Assembly (NCBI GenBank): GCA_002898255.1 | Contig: BEIE01000001.1 | Span: 124,001-188,000 of the forward strand | DNA: 64,000 bases | DNA from: a bacterium HR28 | Lineage (GTDB): Bacteria > Chloroflexota > Chloroflexia > Thermomicrobiales > Thermomicrobiaceae | Direction: 5' to 3' | Shown: piece by piece, positions 37,600 to 46,404 of the stretch | How the letters are laid out: each line of letters starts with the position of its first letter | How positions within the stretch are numbered: position 1 is the stretch's first letter | Made by a program: the position numbers and the translations under genes | Notes under the pieces: generated by a model | Seen by the model: only the letters and a program-made list of their open reading frames with translations | Told to the model about the DNA's origin: nothing | Databases searched by the model: none

Positions 37600-38112
37600 C
37601 CCCGCTCCGGTGGTTGCCCGCTCACTCCCGGCCGCGCTCCTGCAGGCTCCCCTCACTCCCCGTCTTTGCTCCTGCCAGTTCCCCGCACCGCCATCACCGC
37701 TCCCGGCGGCTCCCCTCACCCCCAACCCTTTCCCGCCTTGGCTCCCCTCACTTCCAGCCCCTCTCCTGCCTTTGTTCCCACCACCCGCTCCCGTAGGCTC
37801 CCCTCCACCCGCAACCCCCGCTCTCGTAGACTCCCCTCACCCCCAACCCGTCTCCTGCCTTTGTTTCCCTCACCCCCAACCCCCTCTCCCGTAGGCCCCC
37901 CTCACCCCCCAACCCCCCTCTCCCGCAGGTTGCGGGAGAGGGGGGCAAGGGGGGGGTGAGGGCGGCACCCCCTCTCCCGCAACATGCGGGAGAGGGGGAA
38001 AGGGGGTGAGGGTGATCACCGCGGGAGAGGGAGCAAAGGGGGTGAGGGTGGTCACCGCGAGAGTGGGGTGAGGGTGGTAACCACGGGCAAGGAGGCGAGG
38101 GTCGTACTGGGG
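37600..38112. repeat. Palindromic type A repeats in the portal-terminase gap
   Basis: A long unit at 37899-37962 (loop AGGTT), a second at 37969-38012 (loop AACAT), and many C-rich half-arms from 37600 and G-rich half-arms to 38100. The 37359-37600 part has nothing recognisable. Confidence 0.85.
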
Positions 38113-39612
38113 CTAGGGGTGAGGTCCGGGACCACTTCCTACCCGCCCGCGGGCCACACGCGGCCGCCAGTCTTCGCTATCGAGCAAGGCAGCCAACGCT
38201 GCACTCACCGCTAAGTCGTCGTGCGGTTCACCCCACCAGCGCAGGAGCCGACCCGGCCCTGGTGCCACCACCGCCTTGAGGCTGGCCAGCTCGGCGAGGA
38301 ACGCCTCCCCAAGGGTCGCTAGTTCCGGCGGCGTTGGTGGCTCCAGGGCATAGTCACGATAGCGGCCACTCTCGACCAGCCCAACGAAGGCCCACCCGAG
38401 CTCCGACTTCAGGCGCGGAGTGAAGACGATCGGCCGAACCCGCTCCCCCAGCGCTTGCCGCAGGAAGGCAGCAAGCCCAGCGCCCACGCCGGTGCTATCG
38501 ACCACCACCCGCTCGGCCCGCCAGGCCCGGGCCAGCCGGACGAGCTCCTCATACTGCCGCACCTGGCGTGCTCCCACCCAGCGGGCTCGCCACACCGCTT
38601 CGTAGCGTGGCTGTTCACCGGGAACAATGCGCACCACGGTGAGCGCTGTAGCATCACGGCGCTGCGTCGGCTCAGTGCGCAGCTCCTCGCTGCTTGTCTC
38701 GTCTTCCCCAGCCACATCGACCAGCAGGGCATAGCGTTCTCCACTCCGCGGCCCGACCAATGCCGCGTGGTGCCCCCGGACAAGGGCAAGGCGTTCGAGC
38801 GGGAAGAGACGCCCCTGCCCAGAAAGCTCCTCCAGGCAGTACTCGGTCCGGATAAAGGGATGGCCTGCCCCCAGCTGTGCCATCCGCTCCTCGACATGGG
38901 CGCCATAGGCTGGGAGTTCGGTCGCCACCAGCGTCCACGGGACACGCCACACGCGCCGTCGCCCATCCTCCTGCTCCAGCGCGCTGAGGTAGCGCAGCTC
39001 GCGGGCAAGCAGCGACGTGCTCTCCCAAGGCGTCCCCAAGTAGAGCGTTGGCGCCCCGGTCGAGGCGGCCATCGGGGCAAAGGCACTGTCCCACCGTTCG
39101 GGTCGGATGTCCTGCGCCTCGTTGGCCACTAACAGGAGGGAGGCGGTCAAGCCACGGACGTTGGCGCTTGGCCCAGCCGAGGCGTAGCGCACGACGGCCC
39201 GTCCAAGCGCGACGCTGCTCCCACTCACCTGGGGCACGAGGTCCAGTGAGGCGAGCAAGGTCGCCAGCCGCGGCGCTTGCAGCACGGCGCGCAGTCGCTC
39301 CCGGGCCACAAGGCCCTGGGGTCGCCAGGAGGGGAGCGCGACCACCACTTCACCACCTCGCCAGTGGTAGCGCAGTAGCAGCCAGGCCAAGAGCTGTGCC
39401 AAGGCCTCGTCTTTCCCCGACTGGCGACTGAACAGCCAGAGCTGGGCGTGCGGTGCAGTGCTATCGCCCCGCGCCCGGCCTACGACCATCGCGGCAGCAG
39501 CGGCCACTGGCCCCGCTTGGTAGCCGCGGAGTGCCCGGTCCGGAAGGAGAAGGTGTGAAAAGGCGATCGGATCGGCCAGAAGGCGCCGGAGGAGCGTCAG
39601 CGGGAAGGTCAT
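38113..39612 (-). CDS. terL: Phage terminase large subunit
   Basis: A 499-aa packaging motor. The ATPase domain has a Walker A-type FSRQSGKDEALAQLLAW and a Walker B-type ASLLLVANEAQDIRPERW, with a coupling motif at TLYLGTPWES. The C-terminal RNase H-like nuclease shows YALLVDVAGEDE, RVVVDSTGVGAGLAAFL and EPHDDLAVSAALAALL, supplying the acidic metal ligands. Length is full and all motifs are intact. Its ATG overlaps the stop of the preceding holin-like gene (ATGA). No small terminase subunit is clearly identified. A decayed duplicate of its 3' end lies at 21781. Confidence 0.95.
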   Translation of the reverse strand: MTFPLTLLRRLLADPIAFSHLLLPDRALRGYQAGPVAAAAAMVVGRARGDSTAPHAQLWLFSRQSGKDEALAQLLAWLLLRYHWRGGEVVVALPSWRPQGLVARERLRAVLQAPRLATLLASLDLVPQVSGSSVALGRAVVRYASAGPSANVRGLTASLLLVANEAQDIRPERWDSAFAPMAASTGAPTLYLGTPWESTSLLARELRYLSALEQEDGRRRVWRVPWTLVATELPAYGAHVEERMAQLGAGHPFIRTEYCLEELSGQGRLFPLERLALVRGHHAALVGPRSGERYALLVDVAGEDETSSEELRTEPTQRRDATALTVVRIVPGEQPRYEAVWRARWVGARQVRQYEELVRLARAWRAERVVVDSTGVGAGLAAFLRQALGERVRPIVFTPRLKSELGWAFVGLVESGRYRDYALEPPTPPELATLGEAFLAELASLKAVVAPGPGRLLRWWGEPHDDLAVSAALAALLDSEDWRPRVARGRVGSGPGPHP

Positions 39613-39911
39613 CGCTCTTCAGGCGGCGTCGCGAACTCCCGACGCACGAACCGGGCCGTTTCATAGGCGCCACTCGCCCCCAAGCCAAGGAGGACCGTCG
39701 CCACTGCCCAGCGCACCACCGGCTCCAGCGCCGGGGCAAACGGCAGTGCCTCAGCCGCGCCGACGACCAGGCTCGCGGCGAGAAGGGTCGCCAGCGGGGC
39801 ATACCGCGTGGGAAGTCCGACCCGTTTGGCTGCCTCAACCAGGAGCGGGACGAGCACCACTGCCGGGACACCAGCGACCAGAAGCGTCTCAGCGACGAGC
39901 GGTTCAGTCAT
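39609..39911 (-). CDS. Small membrane protein, holin-like
   Basis: A 100-aa protein with three hydrophobic segments (VAGVPAVVLVPLLVEA, YAPLATLLAASLVVGAAEAL, VVRWAVATVLLGLGASGAY) and a charged C-terminus (RFVRREFATPPEER). Size, topology and position in a cassette that also holds an endolysin fit a holin, the pore that releases the lytic enzyme. It is translationally coupled to the terminase gene. Holins are not recognisable by sequence alone, so this remains inference. Confidence 0.6.
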   Translation of the reverse strand: MTEPLVAETLLVAGVPAVVLVPLLVEAAKRVGLPTRYAPLATLLAASLVVGAAEALPFAPALEPVVRWAVATVLLGLGASGAYETARFVRREFATPPEER

Positions 39912-40241
39912 CGCACCCCCTTTCCAGAACTCCCCTCAGAAGACTCCGGTCATCACGACCACTCCCCACTCTCCGCATCACACGCGCTCCAGAAGGCCCA
40001 CGGCAGCAGCGACATGCCATCGCCACTAGAGCTGCAGATCCCAGCACCGTGGTACACACGGCCAGCGCGGCGAAGTTGCAGCGCCCCACCGGCGACGTCG
40101 CCCACAGCTCAGCCGTCCGGCTCGCGCGGCTGCTCTCCGTTGGGTCGTGCTGTAGACACGACGCCTTCGCCGCGTCCCTGACGGCGGGCGTCGCGCCGCC
40201 TGTGCCCTCCTGCCCTGTCTGTGCCCGCAGGAGGCAAGCAC
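39912..40241. other. 330-bp gap without a gene
   Basis: No supported frame and no type A repeat. Confidence 0.5.
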
Positions 40242-40466
40242 TCACTGCCACCAGCGGAGCAAAAGCTCGAGCACGACTGCGCCGACGACGGTGGTGAAGA
40301 GCTGGTCGACCCGTCGCTTGACGTCCGCCACGTCGCGCGCCAGCTGCTCGACCATCTGGCGGGTGAGGAGCTCGTAAGCAGTCTGCGGGCGTTCCGGCAG
40401 CGCTGATGCGTGGCGGCCGGCCACGACGCGGCGTAGCCGGTCGATTCCAGCCTGCGTCTCGTCCAT
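40242..40466 (-). CDS. Small coiled-coil/TM protein, XhlA-like
   Basis: A 74-aa protein. ATG 40466 is chosen for its strong ribosome site (GGGGAGGGGTGAG); the frame is open further upstream without support. A helical region (LLTRQMVEQLARDVADVKRR) leads into one C-terminal membrane segment (LFTTVVGAVVLELLLRWW). This coiled coil plus terminal TM layout is that of XhlA/haemolysin-type accessory holin proteins of phages. It precedes the holin-like gene in the same direction. Confidence 0.6.
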   Translation of the reverse strand: MDETQAGIDRLRRVVAGRHASALPERPQTAYELLTRQMVEQLARDVADVKRRVDQLFTTVVGAVVLELLLRWWQ

Positions 40467-40984
40467 CTCACCCCTCCCCTCGACTCGCACCATCCGAGCC
40501 CAACCGTGTGGGGCAGCCGGCGTAAGGAGCCGCGCCCCAACACCAGCGGTGCATCCCTGCTCGTGTCGCCGTGCCATACCGCGCGCCCGCCTGTTGCCGG
40601 CACACCCTTCCTCCTGCCTGCCAGGTGAGGCTTGCCCCCTCGCCCGCCTTTGCTCCCCTCACCTCCGTCTCGTCTCTCGTAGGCTCCCCTCAGCCCCAAC
40701 CCCCTCTGCCGTAGGCTCCCCTCACCCCCAACCCCCGCTCCTGCAGGCTCCCCTCAGCCCCAACCTCCTCTCCCGTAGGGTGCCCTCACCCCCAACCCCC
40801 GCTCCCGTAGGGTCCCCTCACCCCCCAACCCCCCTCTCCCGCATGTTGCGGGAGAGGGGGGCGAGGGGGGTGAGGGCGGCACCCCCTCTCCCGCAGGTTG
40901 CGGGAAAGGGGGCAAAGGGGGTGAGGGTGGTCACCGCGGAAGAGGAAGCAAAGGAGGTGAGGGCGGTCACCGCGGCAATGAGGG
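40467..40984. repeat. Palindromic type A repeats in the XhlA-127aa gap
   Basis: A long unit at about 40815-40876 (loop ATGTT) and a second at about 40880-40928 (loop AGGTT, one arm mismatch GGGAAAGGG), preceded by C-rich half-arms from 40670. No gene lies in this gap. Confidence 0.85.
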
Positions 40985-41368
40985 TCACCCCACCTCGCCG
41001 CCTTCACCTAACCCCAACTCCACAAGCAGCTGGGTCAACGCACCAGCCAAATCGTCCGCCTTGCGCCCAGCGAGCAGACGCTGCGCCCGCAGCGCCCGCA
41101 CCTCCACATCGATCAGCCTCGCCACATGACTCACCAGCCGACGCGGATCGGGCTCGGCCAGCAGCACCTCCGCGAGCACCTGGCGCAACGCCTCGATCTC
41201 CCGCTCCAGGTCGCCGGTCGCTGCCTCAGCCCGCAAGAGGGCCAAGATCTTCTCCGCGAGCTCGGCCCGCTCTACCGGTACCTCCGTTGCCGCAGCCGAC
41301 TCAGCTGCCTCCCGACAGCGGCGCGCCGCACGCCGCGTGCGGCGACGGCCACCTGGCATCTCACTCAC
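40985..41368 (-). CDS. Uncharacterised 127-aa phage-module protein
   Basis: A basic N-terminus (RRRTRRAARRCREA) precedes a long helical body with coiled-coil character (AELAEKILALLRAEAATGD, LEREIEALRQVLAEVLL). The start overlaps the endolysin stop (ATGA), so the two are coupled. Location and the basic, helical nature would allow a small terminase subunit or a DNA-binding role, but I see no helix-turn-helix and do not assign a function. Confidence 0.7.
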   Translation of the reverse strand: MSEMPGGRRRTRRAARRCREAAESAAATEVPVERAELAEKILALLRAEAATGDLEREIEALRQVLAEVLLAEPDPRRLVSHVARLIDVEVRALRAQRLLAGRKADDLAGALTQLLVELGLGEGGEVG

Positions 41369-42621
41369 ACCCGCTCTCCCTCCCTGGCCCGCTGCGCCAG
41401 CTGCTCCGCGCCGAGTCGGCGCAACAGCACCTGGCGACCCGGCGGCAGCTCGGTGTGCCGCTCAAAACAGGCCCGTTCAAACCACTGCACCACATGCTCG
41501 TGCCCGTCCTCACAACGCTCTGTCTGCTCACCACTGAGCGGGTATCCGAAGAGCTCCAACCCGCCGCGCTGCTCCCAGTAGGCAAGAAAATCGCCGCGTA
41601 CCCACTGTCCCGTCTCAGGGAAATAGCGGCCCCCTCGTGCCGCCAGGAGCTCACCCACCCGCCGCTGAAACGCAGCGAATCCGGCCGCCAACAGACGTCG
41701 TGGGCAGTTTTTACCGCTCCAGCGCTGGTGCGGCACCACCCGTTCCGGGCTCAGCTGGAAGGTCCGGCAGAGTACCGCCGCCAGCTGGGCACCATGTTCC
41801 TGCGTCCGCTGCCAGTCAGAGTCAGCGTTGACGCAGAGCTCGATGGCTACCGACGTGCGGTTGCCCGGACCGTTCGCACCGTCGCCAGCGTGCCAACCGA
41901 CCTCAGTAGTCGGCAGCAGCTGCACCACCTGCCGATCGTCCACCACAAAGTGGAAACTGACCACTTCACTTCCCCCGCCAGCATGGACAAAGCGCCGATG
42001 CGCTTCAGCATCAGCCCCCCGCGCTTCGTTCGCTGTCTCGTGGATTGTGACCCAGGCAGGCCGAAGCGGCAGACCAGGGCGATTGCCCGCGCCCCGCGGC
42101 ACCCAGTCGACCCGCAGCGGCAGGCCAGGAAGCGGCTCCTCCGCGTGCCGGGCCATGAACTCCCGCACCGCTGCCACGTACGCCGCGGGATCGTTACCGT
42201 CGCTGGCCGGCGCCCACAACGGGACGATCTGCTCGACCGTCTCCGCCCGCTGCTCTCGGTAGACGAAACCGGGCTCGACGAGGCGCCGCGCGAGATCACG
42301 GAATCCGGCTTCCCAGTTCGGATAGCGCCACCACTGGCCGCGCCCGGGAACCTGGACCGGCTCCCCCTCCCTCGTCCGGCTGCTCCGCGTGGCACCGGGA
42401 TTCCGCAGCCCATAGGTCGGCACCAGGCCAACCGTGCCCAGCCGCGACTCATGGTGAAAGATGGCGAGAGCAAAGAGCGGATCGACCCCCTCGCTGGCGA
42501 CAGCGGCCCAGCAGGCCTGGGCCTCAGGCGTGGCTGGTGACCCCGCAGCAGCCAAGAGAGCGGCAAACCGCTCAGGACTGATCCGTGGCAACACCCCAAC
42601 CACCAGGAACTCCCCCAGCAT
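41365..42621 (-). CDS. Endolysin: lysozyme-like domain, amidase_2 domain and FPETG domain
   Basis: A 418-aa three-part protein without a signal peptide. Residues about 15-150 resemble a glucosaminidase/lysozyme domain (ALAIFHHESRLGT, TYGLRNPGATRSSR, RYPNWEAGFRDLARRL). Residues about 165-310 form an N-acetylmuramoyl-L-alanine amidase (PGRP-like) domain with the zinc ligands in VTIHETANEARGA, VVPHQRWSGKNCPRRL and the region VGWHAGDGANGPGNRTSVAI. The C-terminal 75 residues are RYFPETGQWVRGDFLAYW, then GGLELFGYPLSGEQTE, VVQWFERACFERHTEL and VLLRRLGAEQL, the module shared with host secreted proteins. It would cut peptidoglycan at two bonds and presumably bind the host surface with its C-terminus. 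Confidence 0.9.
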   Translation of the reverse strand: MLGEFLVVGVLPRISPERFAALLAAAGSPATPEAQACWAAVASEGVDPLFALAIFHHESRLGTVGLVPTYGLRNPGATRSSRTREGEPVQVPGRGQWWRYPNWEAGFRDLARRLVEPGFVYREQRAETVEQIVPLWAPASDGNDPAAYVAAVREFMARHAEEPLPGLPLRVDWVPRGAGNRPGLPLRPAWVTIHETANEARGADAEAHRRFVHAGGGSEVVSFHFVVDDRQVVQLLPTTEVGWHAGDGANGPGNRTSVAIELCVNADSDWQRTQEHGAQLAAVLCRTFQLSPERVVPHQRWSGKNCPRRLLAAGFAAFQRRVGELLAARGGRYFPETGQWVRGDFLAYWEQRGGLELFGYPLSGEQTERCEDGHEHVVQWFERACFERHTELPPGRQVLLRRLGAEQLAQRAREGERV

Positions 42622-42934
42622 CGTCGTTCCCCCTCACGTGACTATCCAGCGCGCCAGCGAGCAGCCGAGCCGCACCTCTGCGCCAACGGGGCACGTCAGT
42701 CTTTGACCGACGTGCCTGGCAGCCTCCCCGGGCCGACGCGTTGCTACAGGGAGGAAGAAGTTCCCCTTCCGTTCGATGGCACCGGCTCCACACAGAACTC
42801 CAGAGCAGTCCTCGCTGTTCCCCGAGCTGACTCCTGGTGCACACTAGGCCCTCAACCGGCCCAAGCGCCTGATCGAGTGCCCGAAGCGCCGTACTGCTCG
42901 CGCCAGGAGCACCCGGTGCGCGCCGTCGACCAGC
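42622..42934. other. 310-bp gap without a gene
   Basis: No supported frame and no type A palindrome in this gap. Confidence 0.5.
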
Positions 42935-43492
42935 TCATGCTCCACGACTGGCAATGCCCCGCAGCAGCTTCTCAAGCGGCGAAAGGCGCGCGACGTCCCC
43001 CGCGTCAGCTCGTCGCGGCGCCCCTGCCGCGACCGGTGGGTTAGCAGCTGGTGCCTGAGCCAAGAGCCGCTCCCGCAGCGCCACGGCCTGCTCGGCGCGA
43101 GCCAAGAGTTCGGCAAGCGTTTCTCCGTACACGAGCTCCGGCAGCGCGTCGGGGTATGCCCGCAGCACGAGTGACCGCAACTCGTCCAGCGGCACGGTCG
43201 CCGTGAGCGCTGTTTCACCGTCGGGTAGTGCTGCCCCGCCGGGTGCTGCCGCGGCGCTGTCCTCCGCGGCAACGCTGTCCTGTCCGCGCGCTGTCCCCTC
43301 CCCGTGTACCGGCAGCGTCTCGTGTGCGTCCCGTTCTCCCGTCACCGCTTCCCGCCAGCCGCTCGTTCCGAGCTCCTTGGCCTCTGGTGACGCGTAGCCG
43401 TGCATCGTCTGCTCGACACCGCGCGTCATGTCAGGGCGCTCCACAGGCTCCACGTGCTGCTCCAGAGGTTCCCCGGCCACCTGGTCGCGCAT
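42935..43492 (-). CDS. Uncharacterised acidic 185-aa protein, first gene of the phage module
   Basis: A strong Shine-Dalgarno (AAAGGAGGTG) precedes ATG 43492. The N-terminal 100 residues are acidic and low-complexity; residues 100-155 are helical (VPLDELRSLVLRAYPDALP, GETLAELLARAEQAVALRER), and the tail is Pro/Ala-rich. The composition resembles phage scaffolding or small structural proteins but gives no firm family. Its clear ribosome site and position ahead of the endolysin support it as a real module gene. Confidence 0.65.
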   Translation of the reverse strand: MRDQVAGEPLEQHVEPVERPDMTRGVEQTMHGYASPEAKELGTSGWREAVTGERDAHETLPVHGEGTARGQDSVAAEDSAAAAPGGAALPDGETALTATVPLDELRSLVLRAYPDALPELVYGETLAELLARAEQAVALRERLLAQAPAANPPVAAGAPRRADAGDVARLSPLEKLLRGIASRGA

Positions 43493-43605
43493 CGTTGCAC
43501 CTCCTTTCTCCGTTGCGCGCAGCAGCCGACGCCCATAGGCGATCAGCGGAGAAGACGGTCCGCTGACGCTTTACCCCTCGGAACCGACTGGTGCTGCACG
43601 CTGCT

Positions 43606-43628
43606 TCCATAAAAGAACACAGCACAAG
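43606..43628. repeat. 23-nt element shared with 32424-32446
   Basis: Core CATAAAAGA then ACAGCA, located about 115 nt upstream of the first gene of the phage module. It could be part of a promoter or operator read on the minus strand. Confidence 0.4.
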
Positions 43629-44746
43629 AGCCAGGAAAGCGGACAGGGGGCCTCCGGATCTCTCCGGATCAGAGCACGGTGTCCCCGGAATAGGTCGGAC
43701 AATCCATGAGCAGTGCCGCATGTCCGTGGCCCGGCTCGAGCGACCCTCGGCGCACGCGCCGCGACTCCCCGCTCGCGCGAGTCGGAGGGACGTTGCTGTA
43801 GATATGCCAGCGCACCGTCCCCTCGATGCTGGTCTCCCCACCACGTCCCTTCCCCCAGAGCCCGGCCCCGCCGGTCGGACGATGTGGGGAGGCAGCAGCT
43901 ACCCTCGCCAGCCAGCCCTCGCCACCGCGGTGAGCGGCCGGTAGGCCGCCTCACTTCCGTCCAGGGACCGACGCGGTGAACGCACGTCGGGTTGGAATGC
44001 ATGCTGTTTGTCGGATCGCGAATTCCAGTGCCGGCAGCCTTCTCGAGGGGCGCCATTCATGGCGTCGGCGTGTTCTCGGGGCGGAATGCATTGCGCCCAC
44101 TCGCCCAGGGAGCGTGGGATCACCAGCAGTATGCGCAGGTCACGGGTCCCACCCCAGAGGTCAGCTGCCGCGGGTGACGACGCCGTGCCACCGGCCCAGC
44201 GGGCCGGCGGGCCGGATGAATACGGCCCCTACCCGAACCGCAGGCCCGCAGTTCTGACGGGGCGCCATTTCTGTGTCGTACCGGCGCGATGCATTCCGCC
44301 CGCAGCCCCACCAGGGCGTGGATTCCCATGTACCCGGGCCATCGCCACGCCATCCCCTCCCTGCCACCACGGCCTGCCAATACCCCGCCACGTGCTCCCG
44401 TTGCCAGGTCGACGCGCCCGCCGGGGCGCGCGACACCGGGCCCTACCACAATCCACACGATCCCTGGTGTCACCTTACGCGGGCCGACAATCCGCTACGC
44501 CCGTCGTTCCGCAGGGTGTGCTGCACCAGAACCGCACCGGTCGGCCCACAGTGCGCACGCGGCCGGGGCAGTCCTCTACTCTCCCTGCGCGCCCGCCACG
44601 GGCACACAACCCATCGACCCTTGAGGAAGACGGCTCCACGCCTCCGCATCTCGCACTAAACCACGACACACCGCCCCTCTCCACACCACCCCCTCAACGC
44701 ACCAGCCGCTACGCAAGTCGCTCAAAGACTTCATGACCCCTGGGTC
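43629..44746. other. 1.1-kb gap with weak type B repeat remnants
   Basis: No gene is supported. Type B-like sequences (GCGATGCATT, GGATGAATAC, GAATGCATTGCGCCC) occur at 44085-44310. From 44450 the plus strand is C-rich. Confidence 0.5.
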
Positions 44747-46207
44747 TTACTCCTTGGCCTCACCCGAGAAGAGCCGCCAAGCCGCTTCGACACGCCCCGC
44801 CACCCCCAGCTTCCGGTAGGCCCGCTCGAGGTGTGTCCGCACCGTCCCGATCCGCACCCCAAGCCGATCCGCGATCTCCTTGTTGGCCAGCCCCTGCAGT
44901 GCCAGCTCCAGGACCTCCGCCTCACGCCGCGACAACCGGTACTGCACCACCAGCCGCTGCCGCAGGTCTGCCGGCAGCATCGGCATGTCTCGAGTGGCTG
45001 ACCCGGCCGGGTCGTCCCCAACCGCTCCTCCCAGAACCCCTGCTCGAGCCGCCGTGTGGGAACCCGCGGGTACCATCGTCTCCTGCTCTGTTCGTGCCGG
45101 CGTGTCGCCCTCCTGAGCTGCGTCCTGGCTCGGTTGCTCGAGCGGCTCCGCAGCAGCCCCTTCGGCGACGCTCTGCTCCTCCCGCACCACCAGGCTCGCC
45201 GGATCGCTGGGTACAAGCAGCGCTGCCCCGAGCAACCCCAGCATCGCCACCAGCGGCCCACCGGTCGTCGGTGCCAACGCCTCACTCACCGTCGTCAGCG
45301 GCACGCCCAGACCGATTGCCAGCACCATCACCCCGAGCCCCAGGGGATACGCCCGCCCCCACCCACGCTCCTCTCCCAACCGCGTCCACCAGCCGACATC
45401 CAGCAACGCCCAGCAGCCGACCGCCGCGGCAGCGACCACTCCGGCGGCGCCCCGGCCCACGACCCAGCCCACCAGCGCCAGCCCCAAGAGGAGGAGTCCA
45501 GTCCGCACGGCCGGCCCAGCCTGCCCCACACCCGCGAGCACTGCCGCCAACGGCAGCAGCACCAGATACGGCACCACTCCCACGCCCCCACCGCCAATTG
45601 CGGGCAGGAGTGCAGCATAGGTCAGTCCCCCAGCCAGGTAGCACGCCCCGACGGCCACGAGCGGCCGCCACCCAGGCCAAGCGAGCGGTAGCGGCCCCGG
45701 CCGTACCAGCACTCCCTGCCCAACGACGAGGAGCCCCGCCAACCCGCCAGCCACCCGCAGCACAAACCCCGGCGTGGTGGCGTCCAGTACAAGCAGCGGC
45801 AGGTTGGCCAGCGCCGCTCCCAACGCGATGGCCCACGCCCGCCGTCCACGATCCAGTCGCCCCAGCTCCCACGCTGCAGTGGCGACCGGCAAGGCCGCCG
45901 CGACCCCACCCAGTACCAGAGTCAGGAGTGCTGGTCGGCCGCTGAGTCCGACACTCAGCAGCCCCACCGCGGCGACCAGCAGCCCACCCCAGCGCGCGAG
46001 CCCTACCACGCGGCGCTCCGCCAGCAACCCGAGGAACACCAGCGCAACGCCGTGCGCCAGCGCAAACCACGTGCTTGCCCCCGGGCCCGCCAGCTCCTGC
46101 CCCACCGGGCCGAGCGGTACCAACAGGACCCAGGTCATCGGCAGGCACAGGAGCAACGCAGAGCGCAGCGTGGGCCCCGTGGAACTGAGGAAGAGCCGCC
46201 CGCCCAC
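44747..46207 (-). CDS. Membrane-embedded LuxR-type transcriptional regulator (12 TM + HTH)
   Basis: A 486-aa protein. Residues about 10-370 contain twelve hydrophobic segments (for example MTWVLLVPLGPVG, WGGLLVAAVGLLSVGLSG, VVPYLVLLPLAAVLAGVG, AYPLGLGVMVLAIGLGVPL) in an MFS-like layout. A flexible acidic linker of about 70 residues follows, then a classical LuxR DNA-binding domain: LSRREAEVLELALQGLANKE then IADRLGVRIGTVRTHLERAY. Such proteins sense a ligand at the membrane and regulate a neighbouring gene. GTG 46207 is chosen because AAGGGGGA lies 5 nt upstream and because the sequence before it is not protein-like. A palindromic operator candidate lies upstream of its promoter. The regulated target is unknown. 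Confidence 0.88.
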   Translation of the reverse strand: MGGRLFLSSTGPTLRSALLLCLPMTWVLLVPLGPVGQELAGPGASTWFALAHGVALVFLGLLAERRVVGLARWGGLLVAAVGLLSVGLSGRPALLTLVLGGVAAALPVATAAWELGRLDRGRRAWAIALGAALANLPLLVLDATTPGFVLRVAGGLAGLLVVGQGVLVRPGPLPLAWPGWRPLVAVGACYLAGGLTYAALLPAIGGGGVGVVPYLVLLPLAAVLAGVGQAGPAVRTGLLLLGLALVGWVVGRGAAGVVAAAAVGCWALLDVGWWTRLGEERGWGRAYPLGLGVMVLAIGLGVPLTTVSEALAPTTGGPLVAMLGLLGAALLVPSDPASLVVREEQSVAEGAAAEPLEQPSQDAAQEGDTPARTEQETMVPAGSHTAARAGVLGGAVGDDPAGSATRDMPMLPADLRQRLVVQYRLSRREAEVLELALQGLANKEIADRLGVRIGTVRTHLERAYRKLGVAGRVEAAWRLFSGEAKE

Positions 46208-46306
46208 ATCTGTCCCCCTTCCCCGTTCATCAGGGCGGCTTAAGGCTGCTGCTGCCGCCTTTCGACCACCTGGACGCAGCGTACAAACGGTTTGCCTGAT
46301 GCCCGA

Positions 46307-46404
46307 AGTATACCGCAATACCCGCTCCTCTGACATTGCCCTCCGAATTTTTGGGAGCAACGGTCTGTCAGATGACAGATATAGCCAGCCGAATCTGTCT
46401 GTCA
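46307..46404 (-). promoter_or_regulatory. Promoter -10 box and palindromic operator of the LuxR-type gene
   Basis: TATACT on the minus strand at 46307-46312 is a good -10 box. Upstream lies the palindrome TCTGTCA-GA-TGACAGA (46364-46379), and a third TCTGTCA half-site at 46398-46404. A regulator site 50-90 bp upstream of the -10 would suit autoregulation. Confidence 0.5.
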
